Assembly (NCBI GenBank): GCA_008921705.1
Contig: VFFE01005991.1
Span: forward strand, 129,148 to 193,147
DNA: 64,000 bases
Direction of reading: 5' to 3'
Source: Burhinus oedicnemus
Lineage: Eukaryota; Chordata; Aves; Charadriiformes; Burhinidae
Shown: positions 20,353 to 34,961 of the stretch, in pieces
How positions within the stretch are numbered: position 1 is the first letter of the stretch
Layout: every line of letters starts with the position of its first letter
Translations under genes and position numbers: made by a program
The notes under the pieces: model-generated
The model's database searches: none
Seen by the model: only the letters and a program-made list of their open reading frames with translations
Told to the model about the DNA's origin: nothing

Positions 20353-23300
20353 TATACATGAAAAAAATCCACAATTTTATAGGAAATCTCGTTGAACTTA
20401 TTTGGGCCACTTAGTCTATGTAGGCAACATTGTGAATGACCAAAAAGATAAGGTCTACAAGATTAGAACCTACACAAGAGCTGTATGTAGTCTCACCGTT
20501 ACATCTTCTTTTCAGCTATATTGTTTAATCCTGAACACTTACCACAAACTTGCCTTCAAGCAATCCGTGTCTTTCTATATGGTCTCATTGGATTTCCTAG
20601 ACACTGAATTTATGGTAAAAAAATGAAGTACATGTACCTCTGAAGCATAATTGTATCTATTCAGTTTGTCAAGCAATGATACCTATAGTCCCACCATTAT
20701 TTATAGAATGGTTTTTGTATGGATCTTCTATATAGAACTCTCTTTGAAACTGGTGGAAGTACAAGTTCTAAAAATAGATGAAAGGTCCAAAAATTTACTT
20801 GAAAATCATTCCATACCTACTACTAATTTGCTGAAGGAGACTTCCCCAGAAAAATTATATGACCGGTTTAGGACATGTTAAGGATAAGGAAACATTCTAC
20901 ATTACTGAATACTGTTTTAAGAGAAACTTGATACTCAAAACACCTTTTCTTTTTCTCTGCTCATGCCATCTAGGTTACCTGCAATATCTATGCTGATACA
21001 TTTCAAGGAAAGTTAATTTGCCTTTGTTGCATACTCTCATGCAAGCAAAATAGCAAAGCTTATAAAATGGAATTATAATTTAATAAGCACAATAGAATCT
21101 CATAAGGAGGTGTTAATTGGGGTAAAGATGATCACATCGCATTATATTACACTCTATATTGCATGTGATTTACCCTAAATATTTCTAACGTAAAATAGAT
21201 TTAAACATTATTTTCTTAACATTTTTCTCCTTGAAAGGCTACGCAGAAATGGCAACAGCAATTAACATTACATAATATTCCGCACAACAATAATAAAAAT
21301 CTTCTAAACTATAGAAAAATCAAAATTGCACATTAGTTTGGAAAAGAGAATTTAACAAGGTAAGAGTCACATGATTATTGTGGAACAGGCACATTCAGAA
21401 AACAAGCCTTTAAACCATTTCCAACCCAGCCATGGTTGGCTGTTACAACAGGTTAATTTGCCCTTTTCAGACTACCAAGCTTCTACTGGTTTTTCATGTC
21501 AGTTGCCCTATATGCTCTGCTGAACTTTTTAATTCCTTGGCTCAGTGACCTCAAAGTAAGTAATGTAAACTGCTCTCATGGGAACTTTTGGAAGCTACAC
21601 TATAACATGTGCTGAATTTACCCAAATGACAACGGGTGACGAGTCACCTCAGCACTCATCCTAAATCACTTAAGTGTATCAAGTGTCCTTAAAATAAGGG
21701 TTAGGCAACACATAGGCACTATGCAATCCCACATAGTTGGGCTGAATTTCTATGACAACAGATAAACAGTGAGATTCATATGTGCATACATGTGGGTGCA
21801 TACATGTAAACACACAGAGAAGGCTGATCCATAGTGTTAGAAGACAGGGGTATGTGAGAAAACTACTGGGACATTTTTTCTTGCAATTTACTTCAGACAT
21901 TCTGAGATTTATATTTATTTTCAATCCTTACCCATTACACCAAAATACAACAAATTCAATATTGTCTTGATCTATCTTACAGTGACCAAGAAAAATGTTT
22001 AGGTGAGATATCTGGAGTTATCAACTCAGAATCAACACACTTTAAGGGACAAGAAGGTGTAAAAAATATACAGCCTTTTACAACTACAAACGGTCTTCAG
22101 CGGGATTTGATTTTGGAGGTCTCACTGGTGTGATGAGATCGAGGGCAGAAACTGCTCCATGGCAAGGTAGGATAGAGAAGTCACTTCGTATTGAAGACAC
22201 CTTTGTACAAAGATTTGCAGTTTATAGATTAAGACCATAGCAAAATAATTCTGGAAATAAAGGGTATATTTGATTGTCATTAAACAAACAAAAGCACTGC
22301 TGAAATGAGTTCTCATCAGGACGTAACAAAGAGCAAATCACTCCTTAGAATTTCCTCCTCTTATTTTTCATGGATTTCAAAAGAGAATCAAAATGAGCAT
22401 ATCTAAAAAGAAGTCAAACCTTACTTGGAAGCAACTTAGAGGTGTCTCAAAGACAACACGCAAAAGGTGACAGAAAACCCTTTGCCTTATTTACCGCAGA
22501 ATTTGAAGCCTTAAAGTACTTACACTGCTTTTATGAAGCATGTAAAATAAAACGTTCATCTAGCTATAGTCTTTAGGCTACACACTGTGATAAGATTGAA
22601 GGAAAGGTGGCCTGGACAAAAATTGATTCTTTTTGCTTGCAGCCAGATTTACTATAGTGAATGAAAGCTAGAATATATTGACATTTCTGGCAGAAAGTTT
22701 AAAAAAAAGCTGAAGAAAATAGAGACTTTTCATCCTATTATGAGCTGAGCAGCTGACGATAACACATATAGGAACAAGAAATCATTACTAAAACAGAACA
22801 CAGTGGAAGCAATTTTAAGATACTAATTTTGTACCAGAACAATATTTTCAGTGCAAGGAATCCAAGGTGGGCTTGTTCCTTCTCTCGCTTGAGAAGATGA
22901 ACAAGATCCTGCAAATTAACGAAGCAAGCTGTGACAGATCAGAGTCTGACACCATATGAAGGAGTTCTGTGTAGACTTCTTCATAATTATGTGGAAGCAA
23001 CTAACTATATCTGAACCTGCTAGGAAACAGGTCTGATGATTTTACAGGCTACATTTCTTGAAAATTATAATGTAAATAGAAATTGATTCTTTCTCAGTTA
23101 AATAATGCCAGTTCTATTTCTTCTGAACAAATGAGCTCACTTGCGCTACAGGTTATGTGAAACTACAGGAGCATGTTATATACTGAAAAGGCAGCATACT
23201 CAACTGTACTAATGTACTACTAAAGTAATTGAAAATTCAGCAGTACTGCATAGAGTAATCGAAAGATGCAAACAGCGTTGATCTAATATTGCCATTATCT

Positions 23301-23493
23301 AATACTGCAAACATCAACTTCTGAATCACATACACGGTAGTAAGCATTGTTTTAAGATCATAAAAACAATTAAAATATAATTATAATGAATGTTCAAGTC
23401 TTCTAATTTAATTAGCCTACACCTGTTTTTACTACATCAAATTTCTTTTAATGTTTTATATATTAAAAGCAATTATGAATTTACAAGCAATAC

Positions 23494-23505
23494 GGGGGGG
23501 GGGGG
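23494..23505 (+). repeat. G12 homopolymer
   Basis: Twelve consecutive G in AT-rich surroundings. Confidence 0.9.
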
Positions 23506-24241
23506 AATCTTTTACCAGAAACAAATTTTATTTGTTTAGAAGTCTTCTTACAGTAACAACATTTATAATGCTTATATTAAGCAACACCTACATTTGCCAA
23601 CTTTTAGGATAGGCATAATCACTTTTGGCTGATAAGAACGGGAGAGAGACGACAATCATGGAATATTTGAGACCTGAGTACACCTGTTACAAGCTCTCAA
23701 TCTGATCACAAAAAAGTTATAAGCAAAGCTGTAGGGTAAGATGTTCTTGACTGTAAAGACACAAGAAACAGCTCTGCTCATCAACTCTGACGTGGAGGTG
23801 AGGGATGACATGGGCACTAAAGAGGAATACACAGTGATAGGCTGCAACGTCCTTTGTAACCGCTATGTATCATTTAAGGCATAAACTGTACCTAGCATTA
23901 TAAACTTTCCTTGGTCCGAGAAGGGATTATGTTGGAAAAAGAACAAGCAGCTCTAGTGCACATAAATGCAGAAGCGCCTGTGCCCATCTCCAGATGGCAC
24001 GACCCTGGCCATTGCTCAAGCTTTGCCACTGGGCTGTTTTCTTTCACACCTTTGAGTGACAGGGCCAAAGGCCATTTAGCCAGATCTCCCACTTTCAGAC
24101 ACATCCTCTTCTGAGTTATACCTGCCCGCTTTTGCAGCTGAGGTGATTTTTCTCTGCACATACATTCTTCACGTGAATACCGAGCTCTTTGGCTGAACAA
24201 TCCGTTGCAGTGCCGTACACACTCACAGCAACGGGGACAAA

Positions 24242-24529
24242 ATGAAACCAAGCGTTCTGTTTGCTTTAACCTTCTTCCTCACCCACACAATACAATGCCA
24301 CATGTCCTCTAGCACATCGCAAACCACATCCAGGAGACAGCTGAACACACTTTCCATCCTACACCAGCTATCCTCCTGGGGCTATCCCCCTCCGGCAATC
24401 TGGATGTTGGCGGGCTGGTTATCCTGCACCAAGGACTGGTGTGCAAGGCGGTCCCAAGCTGCACTAATACTGCCAAAGCACAGTAGGCAATGTGATCCTA
24501 TGGGCAAGTCCAACTGGCTTCCTTGTTGA
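24242..24529 (+). other. 95-codon frame with signal-peptide-like N terminus
   Basis: The ATG at 24242 has an A at -3. The first residues, MKPSVLFALTFFLTHTIQC, have one basic residue and then a hydrophobic core, like a secretion signal. The rest (SSSTSQTTSRRQ, then a Trp/Pro-rich and Cys-containing tail) fits no family I know. No splice signal or TATA box is evident. A 117-codon minus-strand frame overlaps its start, which argues for a locally GC-richer, stop-poor patch. Most likely chance. Confidence 0.12.
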
Positions 24530-27500
24530 TGACGTACAATTAAAATTCAAGCTGCAACAGATTTAACAGCCACTCAAAACTTCGGCTGCTGAGATCCTCA
24601 ACACTTTCTATTTTCAAACAGACATTAAATGACAAGAAGAAAGTTTCATGAAAAGCCTGCCTAGAGGGAATCTGTCACTGAGACATACATTTATGAATCA
24701 TTTTAAGTGGTATTCTATCAACAGACAACCAGCTGGAGTTAAAAAAATCTTTTGATTTCACAGTAAAGAACAGGTAGTTAAACTAGAGCTCCTAATAAAA
24801 GTATTTTCCATAGAAATATAAAAATGTATTGCACAGCATTTTCAAAAGGCAAAAAATCCAGAAGACCAAAAGTTTGATAATATAAATAGATACCAGTACA
24901 ATGATTCCAAATTAATGTCCTGGTAAGATAAAGAAAACAAAGTCAATATAATAGAAGTATTGTCAAACATTACTGACATGTGGCTTTTTTTTCAGTTTTA
25001 CTTGAAAAGCATCGTTCTGCATGCCCATAAACACCTAACTTCTCATACTTGGAGTCTGGCCACAGCAGATTTTGCTAAAACTAACTTCAGGCTTTGAAGC
25101 TAGAGGAAATAATTCCCCAACTCGTACTGCTTGAGCAGGCTGTTGGAGATTACAGGTGACTTCTCCATCAGAGGGAAACAAAGGAACACATTTCCTTAAC
25201 TGAAAGGCACGGTCACTATGCAAGAGAACCCAATGAGAGCCATTGTCACCAACCGTAGAAGCTTTGAGGAAAAGAGGAATGGAAGAATCAACAAGAGGAA
25301 AATCTAAGAGGCCAATGTATTATTTCCCTAATCCCCGTCCTTTCTTGCTCCCTCTATTCCCCCAATAAAACACGCACATTTCAATACTGGAAAGAATTAC
25401 CTCTACATGTGTTTCTTTCATCAGTCTGGCACACGCTGTGTGTAAGATAATAAGGAGAATGAATGTTTTCCTCCTGCCAGATGTCATCTGGAGTCAGAAA
25501 CACCTCAGTGACAAATAAGTTCTACCAGCTCTGCAGGAATTCTTTATTTTATTTTTAAGTGACTTAAGTAATCTGAAAATTATTTGCATCCACAAATTTT
25601 CAATCACTGAATGGTTGGAGGCTAATTAGAGAATTATCTTTCCAGCAGGGAAGTATTCACACTTATTTTGCATTGGCAGGTTCTGCTCACTGTTAAAGTA
25701 ATATTTGCCTGTTTGTTCTAACAAAGTATGTTAATAAATGCACGGGTTTTGAAAGAGTAGATAAAAGCCCTTGGAAACAGAAATCTATCCACTGGTGCAC
25801 TTACATCCTGATGGCACCAAATCCTTCCAGTCGAAGAGCTGGAACACCTTCAATTTGCCATGCCTACAATAATCCCATTCAGATAAAACAGACCTGTAGA
25901 TTTTGTAACTATGCTTTCTTAGCTTTGTCACAGACAGACATTTTTATTCTTTGAAAACATTCTCTTATTACTCATTCATATTGGCACAATTTTTGCCTAT
26001 TTGATTAAAACTCCATGAGGCTACTATGCTGTGGCTTTAAGTCATCTGATTTGTCAGAAGAAACAAAAATTCTGGCCAAAAAGTATTAACTCCATCTAAT
26101 CATCAACAGAAGCCACAAAGGATTGCAAGATCTTTCCCTGTTTGCACTGTCTACCCAAATTCCCACTATAGTAGTTGACAAGTCTTCATCCATCTTCCAG
26201 AACATGTGCTTCAGTTCCTCTAGTAGCTTCAAAACTTCCTATTCTGAGCAGTTACTGACTCCCCTCTCACACTAAATCAGAAAAGACATGTAAGCTTCAC
26301 TCTCTGTCAAAGTTTTCCAGTACCCTATGCAGCTCTAGTTACAAGTGCAAATTATATTCTAAGTTTTTGTAGATGCTTTTGATATCTCTCGTAGAAATCA
26401 GTCCAGCTTGTCTATTACTCACCTATTTAGACAAAGCAGCCCATAATGACCAGCTTGTAGTATACACCACAATTTTCAGAAGTGATGTTACCGCACGGTT
26501 CAGCCAGAGTCAAGAAAGCTTGAGACTTCAAAACAAAACTTCCTATAGCAAACAGGATCAAGCGTTCTTTCCCATCGCTGTGCAATGCTCTGCTCTCTCT
26601 CCCTCCAAAACCAGGGGTGGGGGGTTGGCATAGGGAGGAACAACCCACAATCACAATTTCAACATTAACTAGACTTAAAAATAAAAGTTAGTTGCAAATC
26701 AGAACATGAACTTTTTAAAAACAAACAAAAAGTATTTTGGTGCTTACAAAATGTTACTGAAGTTTTGATGATATCATTCCAACAAAATTGACCTTTTCTG
26801 TAAGTATCCTGGGGAAAAAAAAAAGTAATCTAAAGTTCTCATCTAGTTCTACTGGGCAAATCCTGGATAGAGTTTAGAGGAATGCAAGGCAAGCAAGCTC
26901 TATGAGAGTCTCTAGATGATTTACAAGTTTTCAGAGTGCATCGGCACCTCGTTTGCGCAGGTTGCTTTTGCAAATCTCCAGTTCCTAACACAACAGCCAC
27001 GGTTTAATTGCAATAACATGGAACAGCCACAAAGATTCTTAGCCATGTCTTGAGTAAGTGGTTTTGCCACTATACAGAGAGCTTGGAACTGCTACGCTAA
27101 GTTGTTCTTGAAACCAGAGCTAGATTATGTTTGTACTTGTCAGCAGCAGAGACAGACCTCAGGATCTCATTAGCCATTGCATTTTACAACTCAGAACTGC
27201 ATTCTCCCACCAAACTAAACCCCACAGTATAACTTACTATTCTGTAACACCTTCAGACTTCAAATACAATAACTCAGAAAAGCATTCAATTTTATCTTTT
27301 GAGAGGGATCAGTTCAGAGAGCTTAGTTTCACTATCTGCCCAAGCAGAAGAGCTTTACGTGATGTAAAATGGCATATCCTAATAGGAAAAACTGCCCAAA
27401 TGATGAACGTGAAAATAAATGAGGAGTGGGACTGAAGGGGCATTAACATAACTTCCCCCATAAATGCAGATCACAAATTATGAGAAGGTTGATAACATTG

Positions 27501-30500
27501 AGGAACTGAAAGATTTTAAACAAGATAACACTAGTAGCATTTAGCAAAAACAAAAGAAATATGTAAAGACATGGACAACATTAATAGTGTACAAGGAAAA
27601 AATTTGATACTGACAAAACGATGAGGAGCCGTTGTGTTGTACTTCTCTGAAGTTAAAGCTATTAGTAGCATTATTAATTGTTTTAGAACATCACTTTCCG
27701 GTGTGATGCCACATTGCATTAATTCTTATAAACGCATATAACCCAAGGCAAAGTCTTGAACCCACCCTGGAGAGGTGCATTAAGAGCTGAATGGAGTGGA
27801 TGTCTCATTGCTTTGGACATACGGAAGAGCTGGTAGATTTGCTATCCTTCCTTTGCATTGGACCACAAGAACATACCTAGAACATCTCAAACATTAGACA
27901 GGCGTGCACTGCAAGTGTGCACCGAGACTTACAGAATCTTCACGCAACATTTTTAGCAAGAAAGAATCACCCTGTCAACAAGAAGCAGACTTGCAAATAA
28001 ACAGTCAAATGTCAAATATTTTCAGGTTGTAATTCAATTAATGCTTTCAATAACACAACTATTACAAAAGAAAACTCTGTGTTTATGGTGATATCAATAT
28101 TAGTCATTAGGAACTTTATATCAGCACTTTTACAGCTAGACTCATGCAATAAATCTATCAATCTCCAAGTACTGTTGTGTCTACTTGACCTCTTATGTCA
28201 TTATTTGAATTAAAGTTTACACCTGATTATGTAGAAAAAACAACGTATGATCAAAATGAGCAAAATTGCAGGCAAGTACTTCATATTTCTCAAATTTAGC
28301 ATGGCACATATTCCTCCAAAGGACTAGAGACAAGAAGATGAATGAATTTACTTTGTGTTAATTGCAGTGGGTAGTCTATAACTGAGTGACTTACTACACT
28401 GCTTGTACCAGCCTCCTGCAACCACAGCATATGGCATGAAAACACCATACTTTTTTCCAATGGCCAAAAAGCAGGTGTCACTGCTTTCACATATGCTTCT
28501 TAAGTCATCACTTAAATAGAAATATCTAGCCTATACTAACCTGATGAAACTATCTCGTTTTTCATGGATGCTATGTACAAATAGCTAAGCAGATTAATAT
28601 AGAGGGACAAACCAAAATTCAAAGTGATTTTTAAATGTTATGTCAGACTACGTAGAAACCTTTTAACATTTAATAAAAAAAAAACAAAACAAAACAGCCA
28701 AGAGCTTCCCATTAGACTCAGCAATTCACAGCACAAAGTGAATTCTCAGTTATACAATGGCTTAACACGGTTTTTTTCAGTCATTTTAATCTTCTTCACC
28801 ATATTTCTATTGAGGTTAGAAAGAAATAGATGCACCATGGTTCCTACTGTAAAATGAAAAAATATTAGTTGATCTGTTTGCAGTATATGAAAATAAGTCA
28901 GTGTTAATGAGGCCTAAAGGCTACTGCCTATTTTCTGCTTTACAACAAAAGCCCTTAGAAATTAGCAGGTTCCATAAATGACATAGCTACTCTGCATCTC
29001 ATGCACTGCACTTGTAATTTCTTGCCTCCCTTTGGGGTTTAAGGTAAGAATCTGCTCATCACTGATAATGCTTTGCATGTTACAAGCATGAGATTGTGAG
29101 AGACCAAAAAAGCAGACAGTAAAAAGCAAATTTATCTTCCGTTCAGCCTGTATCTCCTCATTGTCTAAAGTTGGTAACAGTATTTACTCATTCCTTGCTT
29201 TTATGAAGAATAAGTTTTGCTCCTCCAATAACTTCCAGGCTCTCATTTAAAAATCTATGAGACATCAAAAGAAATGAGTACATTTTCCTGAAGGTGTGCA
29301 TAGTTCTTCCAGAGTATGGATCAAAGCTGGAGTAAATTTCTGTAAACACTTCTCATTATTTTTTGGAGCATCCACCAACTCTTTCAAGTACACACTGGGG
29401 ATTTCAAATTGGCCAGCAGGAGATGTCAGTGGATCCAATTTCTGTAGTTTCACAGACAAATTTAACTTTTTTTTTTTCTTCAAGTAAATGATTATACAAC
29501 AGTAGTCCACCACCAGCCCCGGCTCCCCATTTTTCAATTGTAAACCCATACATTGCAAACTGATAATAACCAAAGACCCTCAGTTTTGAGCTGACCAGAC
29601 TGCAGCACAAATTAGCATTTGAAGAGTCTAACTGCAGGCCAGTATTTCCCTAACATATATTCCCATACGCTACTGTTCAGCAGCTTCATTCCCATCAGGT
29701 GAGGCCACCAAGAGAAAGACATCGATGTGCAGAGGAAAGTTTAACAGTTAGAGGGATCAAACTCCAATTAAGATGTCCTTGCAGTACTTGCATATACTTC
29801 AACAGATCTGTGGTCACATTCTATGATCATTCTACAACAGCAACAGATATGACAGTATATCTCAGGTCACTGGAATGACAAGAGCTGCAGATAGGCCATG
29901 TTCCTTCTTTCATTTGTAAATACAGCTAGACATGATATTCTTAATAAACACACTTGCATATCCACCCCTTCTACACAGAATCAAAAATAAAGAGAGAAGA
30001 GAATGCAGAATAGTCATTTAGGTGAAATTTCTCTGCACAAAAAGAGGCTGCGTTCAGTGGCCCAATTAACTTCTTCAAACAAGGCAGCTGATTATAACTT
30101 CAGAAAGCAATGCCAAGTGGCTAACATGAAGATCAAAGCATTTTACCAGGTGCCTTGAGAAGATTACAGTGTTAGAGTAAAAGAGATACAGACAAAGACT
30201 GATGAAAGATGAATCAATTTTCTTTTGGAACTAAGCAGTTTGGACATTAAAGTATTTGGGCAATTTTACATTAGAAGTCCATGTCAGAACTGGCAGTCTC
30301 AGTTCTAACATTTACGGTCCTTTCTCTGATTAGTTCAGTAAAATACTTCTAAGTGAATGTACATAGTATTATTACATAGCCAAAAATAAAGTTGTAGCAG
30401 AACTAGTTGGTTGCTCTTTGCACTGTCATACCACTACCTCTGGTCTTACAGGGTTGAACCAAATTCTTTCTCATTTTCCAATACAAAATAGGTAGTATAT

Positions 30501-31217
30501 TATAGCCTATTGGTTGAGATTTGTACTCCTTTGCCTAATAAATGAAGGACTGGCTGACATACTAGAATACAATCAGGTTTGTCACATCTGTTGCAAGAAA
30601 AAGCCTTATGCTGACCTCAGCAAACTGGCCAGCTCAATTGTACTCCAAGAAACACTGCACATGCTGGTACTTGCACACGTTTATAACAGAAGTATAGAAG
30701 CTGCAAGAATAAAGTGGACAAGGCTCTAAATAACAGCCAGGCAGCACAGGCTTTCCAAAAAGATGGCCAGCTAAGCAGGGAAGGCGAGAGGTTCCTGCAG
30801 TTTCACACCAAAATCATTGAAAGACAGGTGAAAAATACCTGGAGAACATGAAATTGCCCACAACCTTCCAAAACGAGAAGCTCATCACCTGTTCTCTCAT
30901 CTCTGGCAAGTTCAAGATGCACACATCGTTATATAAGTTCATTTAAGTGTTAATAAAATTCTTGACCTCCTTTTTTTCCAAAGTTTGACTGTAAATATTC
31001 GTGTGCTCCGTCATAAGCACTGGGATGAAATCAAACCTTGCATAGAGGGTAACAATATTCTCGCTCCATAAAACATGATTTTGAAACAATGCTAAAGGAG
31101 CTTCCATAAATGCTTGCAGTCTGCCTATTCTAACCAACTAAAGACAGTACAATTCACACATAATTGCCTAGTTTATTACATCAAATCTTGTAAATATTTT
31201 ATTACACTGCTTTACAG

Positions 31218-31283
31218 AAAATGCTCTTTGAATCTTCCACTGCTGCACATTCTTCACCTACTCAGCTATCATGCTCAAAAGAG
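31218..31283 (+). other. candidate 66 nt internal exon
   Basis: It is preceded by a T-rich tract ending CTGCTTTACAG and followed by AAAGAG|GTGAGTGCC. The 66 nt form exactly 22 open codons in frame 0 (KMLFESSTAAHSSPTQLSCS plus two). Both splice signals are good. The peptide is not recognised and no partner exon is identified. Confidence 0.15.
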
Positions 31284-32568
31284 GTGAGTGCCACCAGCCA
31301 CAGCCAAGCACGCGGTACCAGAAGCAATACAGCAAGAGCAAGTAACTACAGAGAATGTATACTGGATAGTTTCTCTGCACGGCAGCCTAAGGATTTAAGC
31401 ATGCTTTGTTCGAGTTTTGGTTGTCAGTGGTTTATTCCTTTAGCAGAACCCCTGCCCTGCAACAGGAGGTGTAAAAACGGGCAATAGAAATATCATAAAA
31501 GCAGCTATAGCAGAAGTCAGCTACATATGCCATATATTTTAGATGGGCAAACCCCCAATATAGTATTATTTTTTCCAACTATTCCAGCTCTTCTATTCCA
31601 CACAGTAAATGACACTCTTAGCTTACTTGGTCCTGAAGTCTCCTATGAAAGCAAACAACAAATTAGGCATTGCCCAGAAATGCTAAATATTTTTGCATTT
31701 GGTTCCAGTCTATCTCTCTTCACTATAGTATCATGCAGTCAGAATTTATATGAGACTATCTTGCCACACTTCACTCACAACCCTCCTTCATTAGCTTGCC
31801 TTCTCTCTCTCCCACAGTTAGTTAAAAAGCTATTAAAAATTTATGGCTAAAAATGATTAAGGTGTTCCCTTTCTATGTACTGCATCATTCAATGTATATT
31901 GGAAAAAGACAAGTATCGGGTCTGATTAAGAACAGTTGACTGTAAAGCTGTGCTAAAGGCGGCAAGATTTCAGGTTTCATTTGCTTTTACTAGCAATTTT
32001 CTTGTACCGATTATACATAAAATACTGCTGTAATTTTTATATAAATTTTTAAGTATAGAATTGGTCTTTAAAAACAAGTATTTGTGGAAAAAGATTAAAG
32101 CTAGTAAATAGTTGTGGCAGTTGAAATGAGGACTAAGCTATGAAACTGAAATCAATGATTCAAGCATCCATATTAGTTACAAGCACAATTTTCCGGTTAA
32201 GAAATAAGATCCAGCCCTGTAAAGAAAAGTCATATATTAAACCACTAAGCCCCTTAAAAGAAAAAAACATATATATAAGTTAACTATTCAACCATTACTG
32301 CTCCCAGGATGAAGACTCTACAAGCAGAAATGCTCTGTTACCTCCTCACTTATTACTGGAAAAGAGATTGGTCCTGGGTTTATTAAGTCAGTAACAGTGG
32401 GTACTACAACAAGACCTGGCATATTTAATAAGACAATTTCCAAATATACTGAATAAAAATTCCCATTTGTCTTGGTTGGCATTTAGCCCCTGAAAAGCAC
32501 TGGTGTACTTCCATGAGTGAATATTCTACCTGTTTTCTTGGGCTAGATTTATCAATGGGAATAATATT

Positions 32569-32580
32569 GGGGGGGGGGGG
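32569..32580 (+). repeat. G12 homopolymer
   Basis: Twelve consecutive G after AATATT. Confidence 0.9.
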
Positions 32581-34941
32581 TAGAAATTGTCACTAGCAGA
32601 AATATCTGAACAGCATGGCTGGTGTTGTTTGAAAGATTGCATAAGAACTTTGGTTTCAGGAGTAGAAATGCAGAACTCTCAGAACCAAAATCAAGCAAAA
32701 CCCTAAAGCACACATTCTGTACCGCTGCATGATTATTTGCCTGACTTAAGATTGCATTTGCTTGCACTTAGATTTTTATGTTTTTGTGACTGAACTGTGA
32801 CCGTATTTTTCGTATGACCTCTATGGCACAGAACCTCTGTTTATGGCAGATATTTAAGTTTACACTACTATCACTATGACTGATGGTTCACCTATTACAT
32901 GTCATCGCTCAGTGTCACTCAACTGGTAATGAACCAGGCTCGGAAAATTCCTCTACCCTTATAATCTTTTCACAGCTTTTTCCAAATATGCACCTTAGTA
33001 GCTAATGGAACAGCTAGTCACCATGTTTACTAGCAAAACACAATACTGTTAAAACAAGTTGCGGTAAAATGAGCTATAGTTGTTAAAAAGAAACTTCCAT
33101 AAAGTTAAAAGTTCTTGCAAAATTGCAAGGACTTAAGTTGCCATGTCCACCTGGATGTTACAAGCAGCTAGATTCTATATTTAAAGGCTAGGAATAAATG
33201 CCCACATAGTTCCAATTAGAGACAAAATTCAAGTCCTTACCATATTCATTGACTCCTGAAGCCAGATCCTCACAGCTTTTAATATAAAACACAAGAGATA
33301 CACTGTTGAGTAACTGACTTCAGTCCAATTCCTTTTGCTTACATTAATTTTCTGTTGCGGAAACATAGCCGAAACAGTCTGCATGTGATATTACAGCAGC
33401 TACATGTTAATTGTTACAGTTGCGATAGCAACAGCTAGAAGAGAAGAGCAAAATCACAATCTGGAAATTTTAAATTGAAAAGAATACTGAAAACCTGGAT
33501 TATGGAACCCAGTAGCCAAACTTACGATTCGATCTTTGCTGTCTAAGAAGGATGTTTTGAGCTGGGAATATTAACTGTCAGAGGCTTTGATGCTGTCATA
33601 TCTCAACTGTATAATTACAAAATGTGAACATTTAGAAACTATCCACTTATTTCATTCAGTAATATATTGTCTTCCTTCTTTAGGATTAAGAACAAAAAGC
33701 TCCTTTATCTTCTACAGTCCCTTTTAACAGGCCATTTACACACACACATGTATATAGTCATAAGCACTTCAGGGTACTTTTATGCCTATTTTAAATAAAG
33801 GAAGGATTATTTTAAACCAAGAAAGCACAGCTGCATCTATGAATCTCAGAAACACATATGGCAAAATCAGCCGAACCCTAGATGAGCATACAGAGAGCAT
33901 GTACATAAACTTCAGCAGCATGAGTCAAGTTCCAAACTGTTTTGACGAAAAATTAATTTTAAACAAAAAGCCTGACTTGTTCTACTTATTTGGTATTGAC
34001 AGCTCCAAAAAATGATGCTCCTTTTCAGTGACATTAGCCATGGCAGGTTCTTTTAATTAATGCACGACAAAGTTGGATGACTTTTCTTACCCACACTCCT
34101 GTGTCTAAGCTGTCACCAAAGCAGCTCACTTCTTCTCCACTTACCAGAGAAAACCATCTCAAAGTCACTCTAATCTGAACTGCCCCTTAAGCACAGGCCA
34201 AGCGCTACAGAATGTCATCCATTTCATAAAAGTAGTATCACAGATTTCCATCTGTATCAGTATTGACGTGCAATCTACATACACCAACTTGGTCTGAAAA
34301 TGTCTCTAGAATCAAGTTAAATGGTGCCCATTTTCAGGAAAAGTGCACATTAGTATCAAGTTAACTGCTAGCTCCTCACGATGTCCAAAGACATGCCGTC
34401 TCCTACGGGTTGTGCTCAATAGCCCAGATACTACATTAGATTATGATTAAATCTCTCCATCATAAACAAGGAGTAACATTAACAGGTACTTGTTAGCACT
34501 GAATCACTTCTCTTTATTGCAACGTTTCTCTTTATTGCAATATAGTTTTAATTAGCGTTTACAAGACAGGCCTGTGAGATCTAGTGAAGCACGGGGCACG
34601 CAAGATGGGTTCTTGAGGCATCCACTTCTGTGGTGATATGCCGAACACCATGCAGAATATTAGACACATTCATCAGGATATTATCTTTGCTTTCTAGGAG
34701 GGATTTTATTTTTGCATATAATTAAACATATGCTGTAGATTTAACCAATTTTAAATACTTACAAAAACAGGGAAGATTAAATTTAATCTATGTTTGCATT
34801 TCATAAGCTTACACTGCTTGAAAAACTCCAAACCTTAGATAAAACCCATGCTTTTCATTTATGCTCTCTGTCCTTGCTTGATCCCTCAAAATCTCCCCCA
34901 AACCAGCTAGCAAACTATTTTTTTTTACTTGTCCAAACAAA

Positions 34942-34961
34942 GGGGGGGGTGGGGGGGTGGG
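34942..34961 (+). repeat. G-rich tract (G8-T-G7-T-G3)
   Basis: Three G runs separated by single T, with the longer runs divisible. It meets the usual G-quadruplex pattern on the plus strand. Confidence 0.85.

Noticed and set aside
29680..29705. Plus-strand TTCATTCCCATCAG|GTGAGG as a second recursive-splice site
   Set aside because: The pyrimidine tract is short and interrupted by purines, and the donor is weaker than the site at 1 kb.
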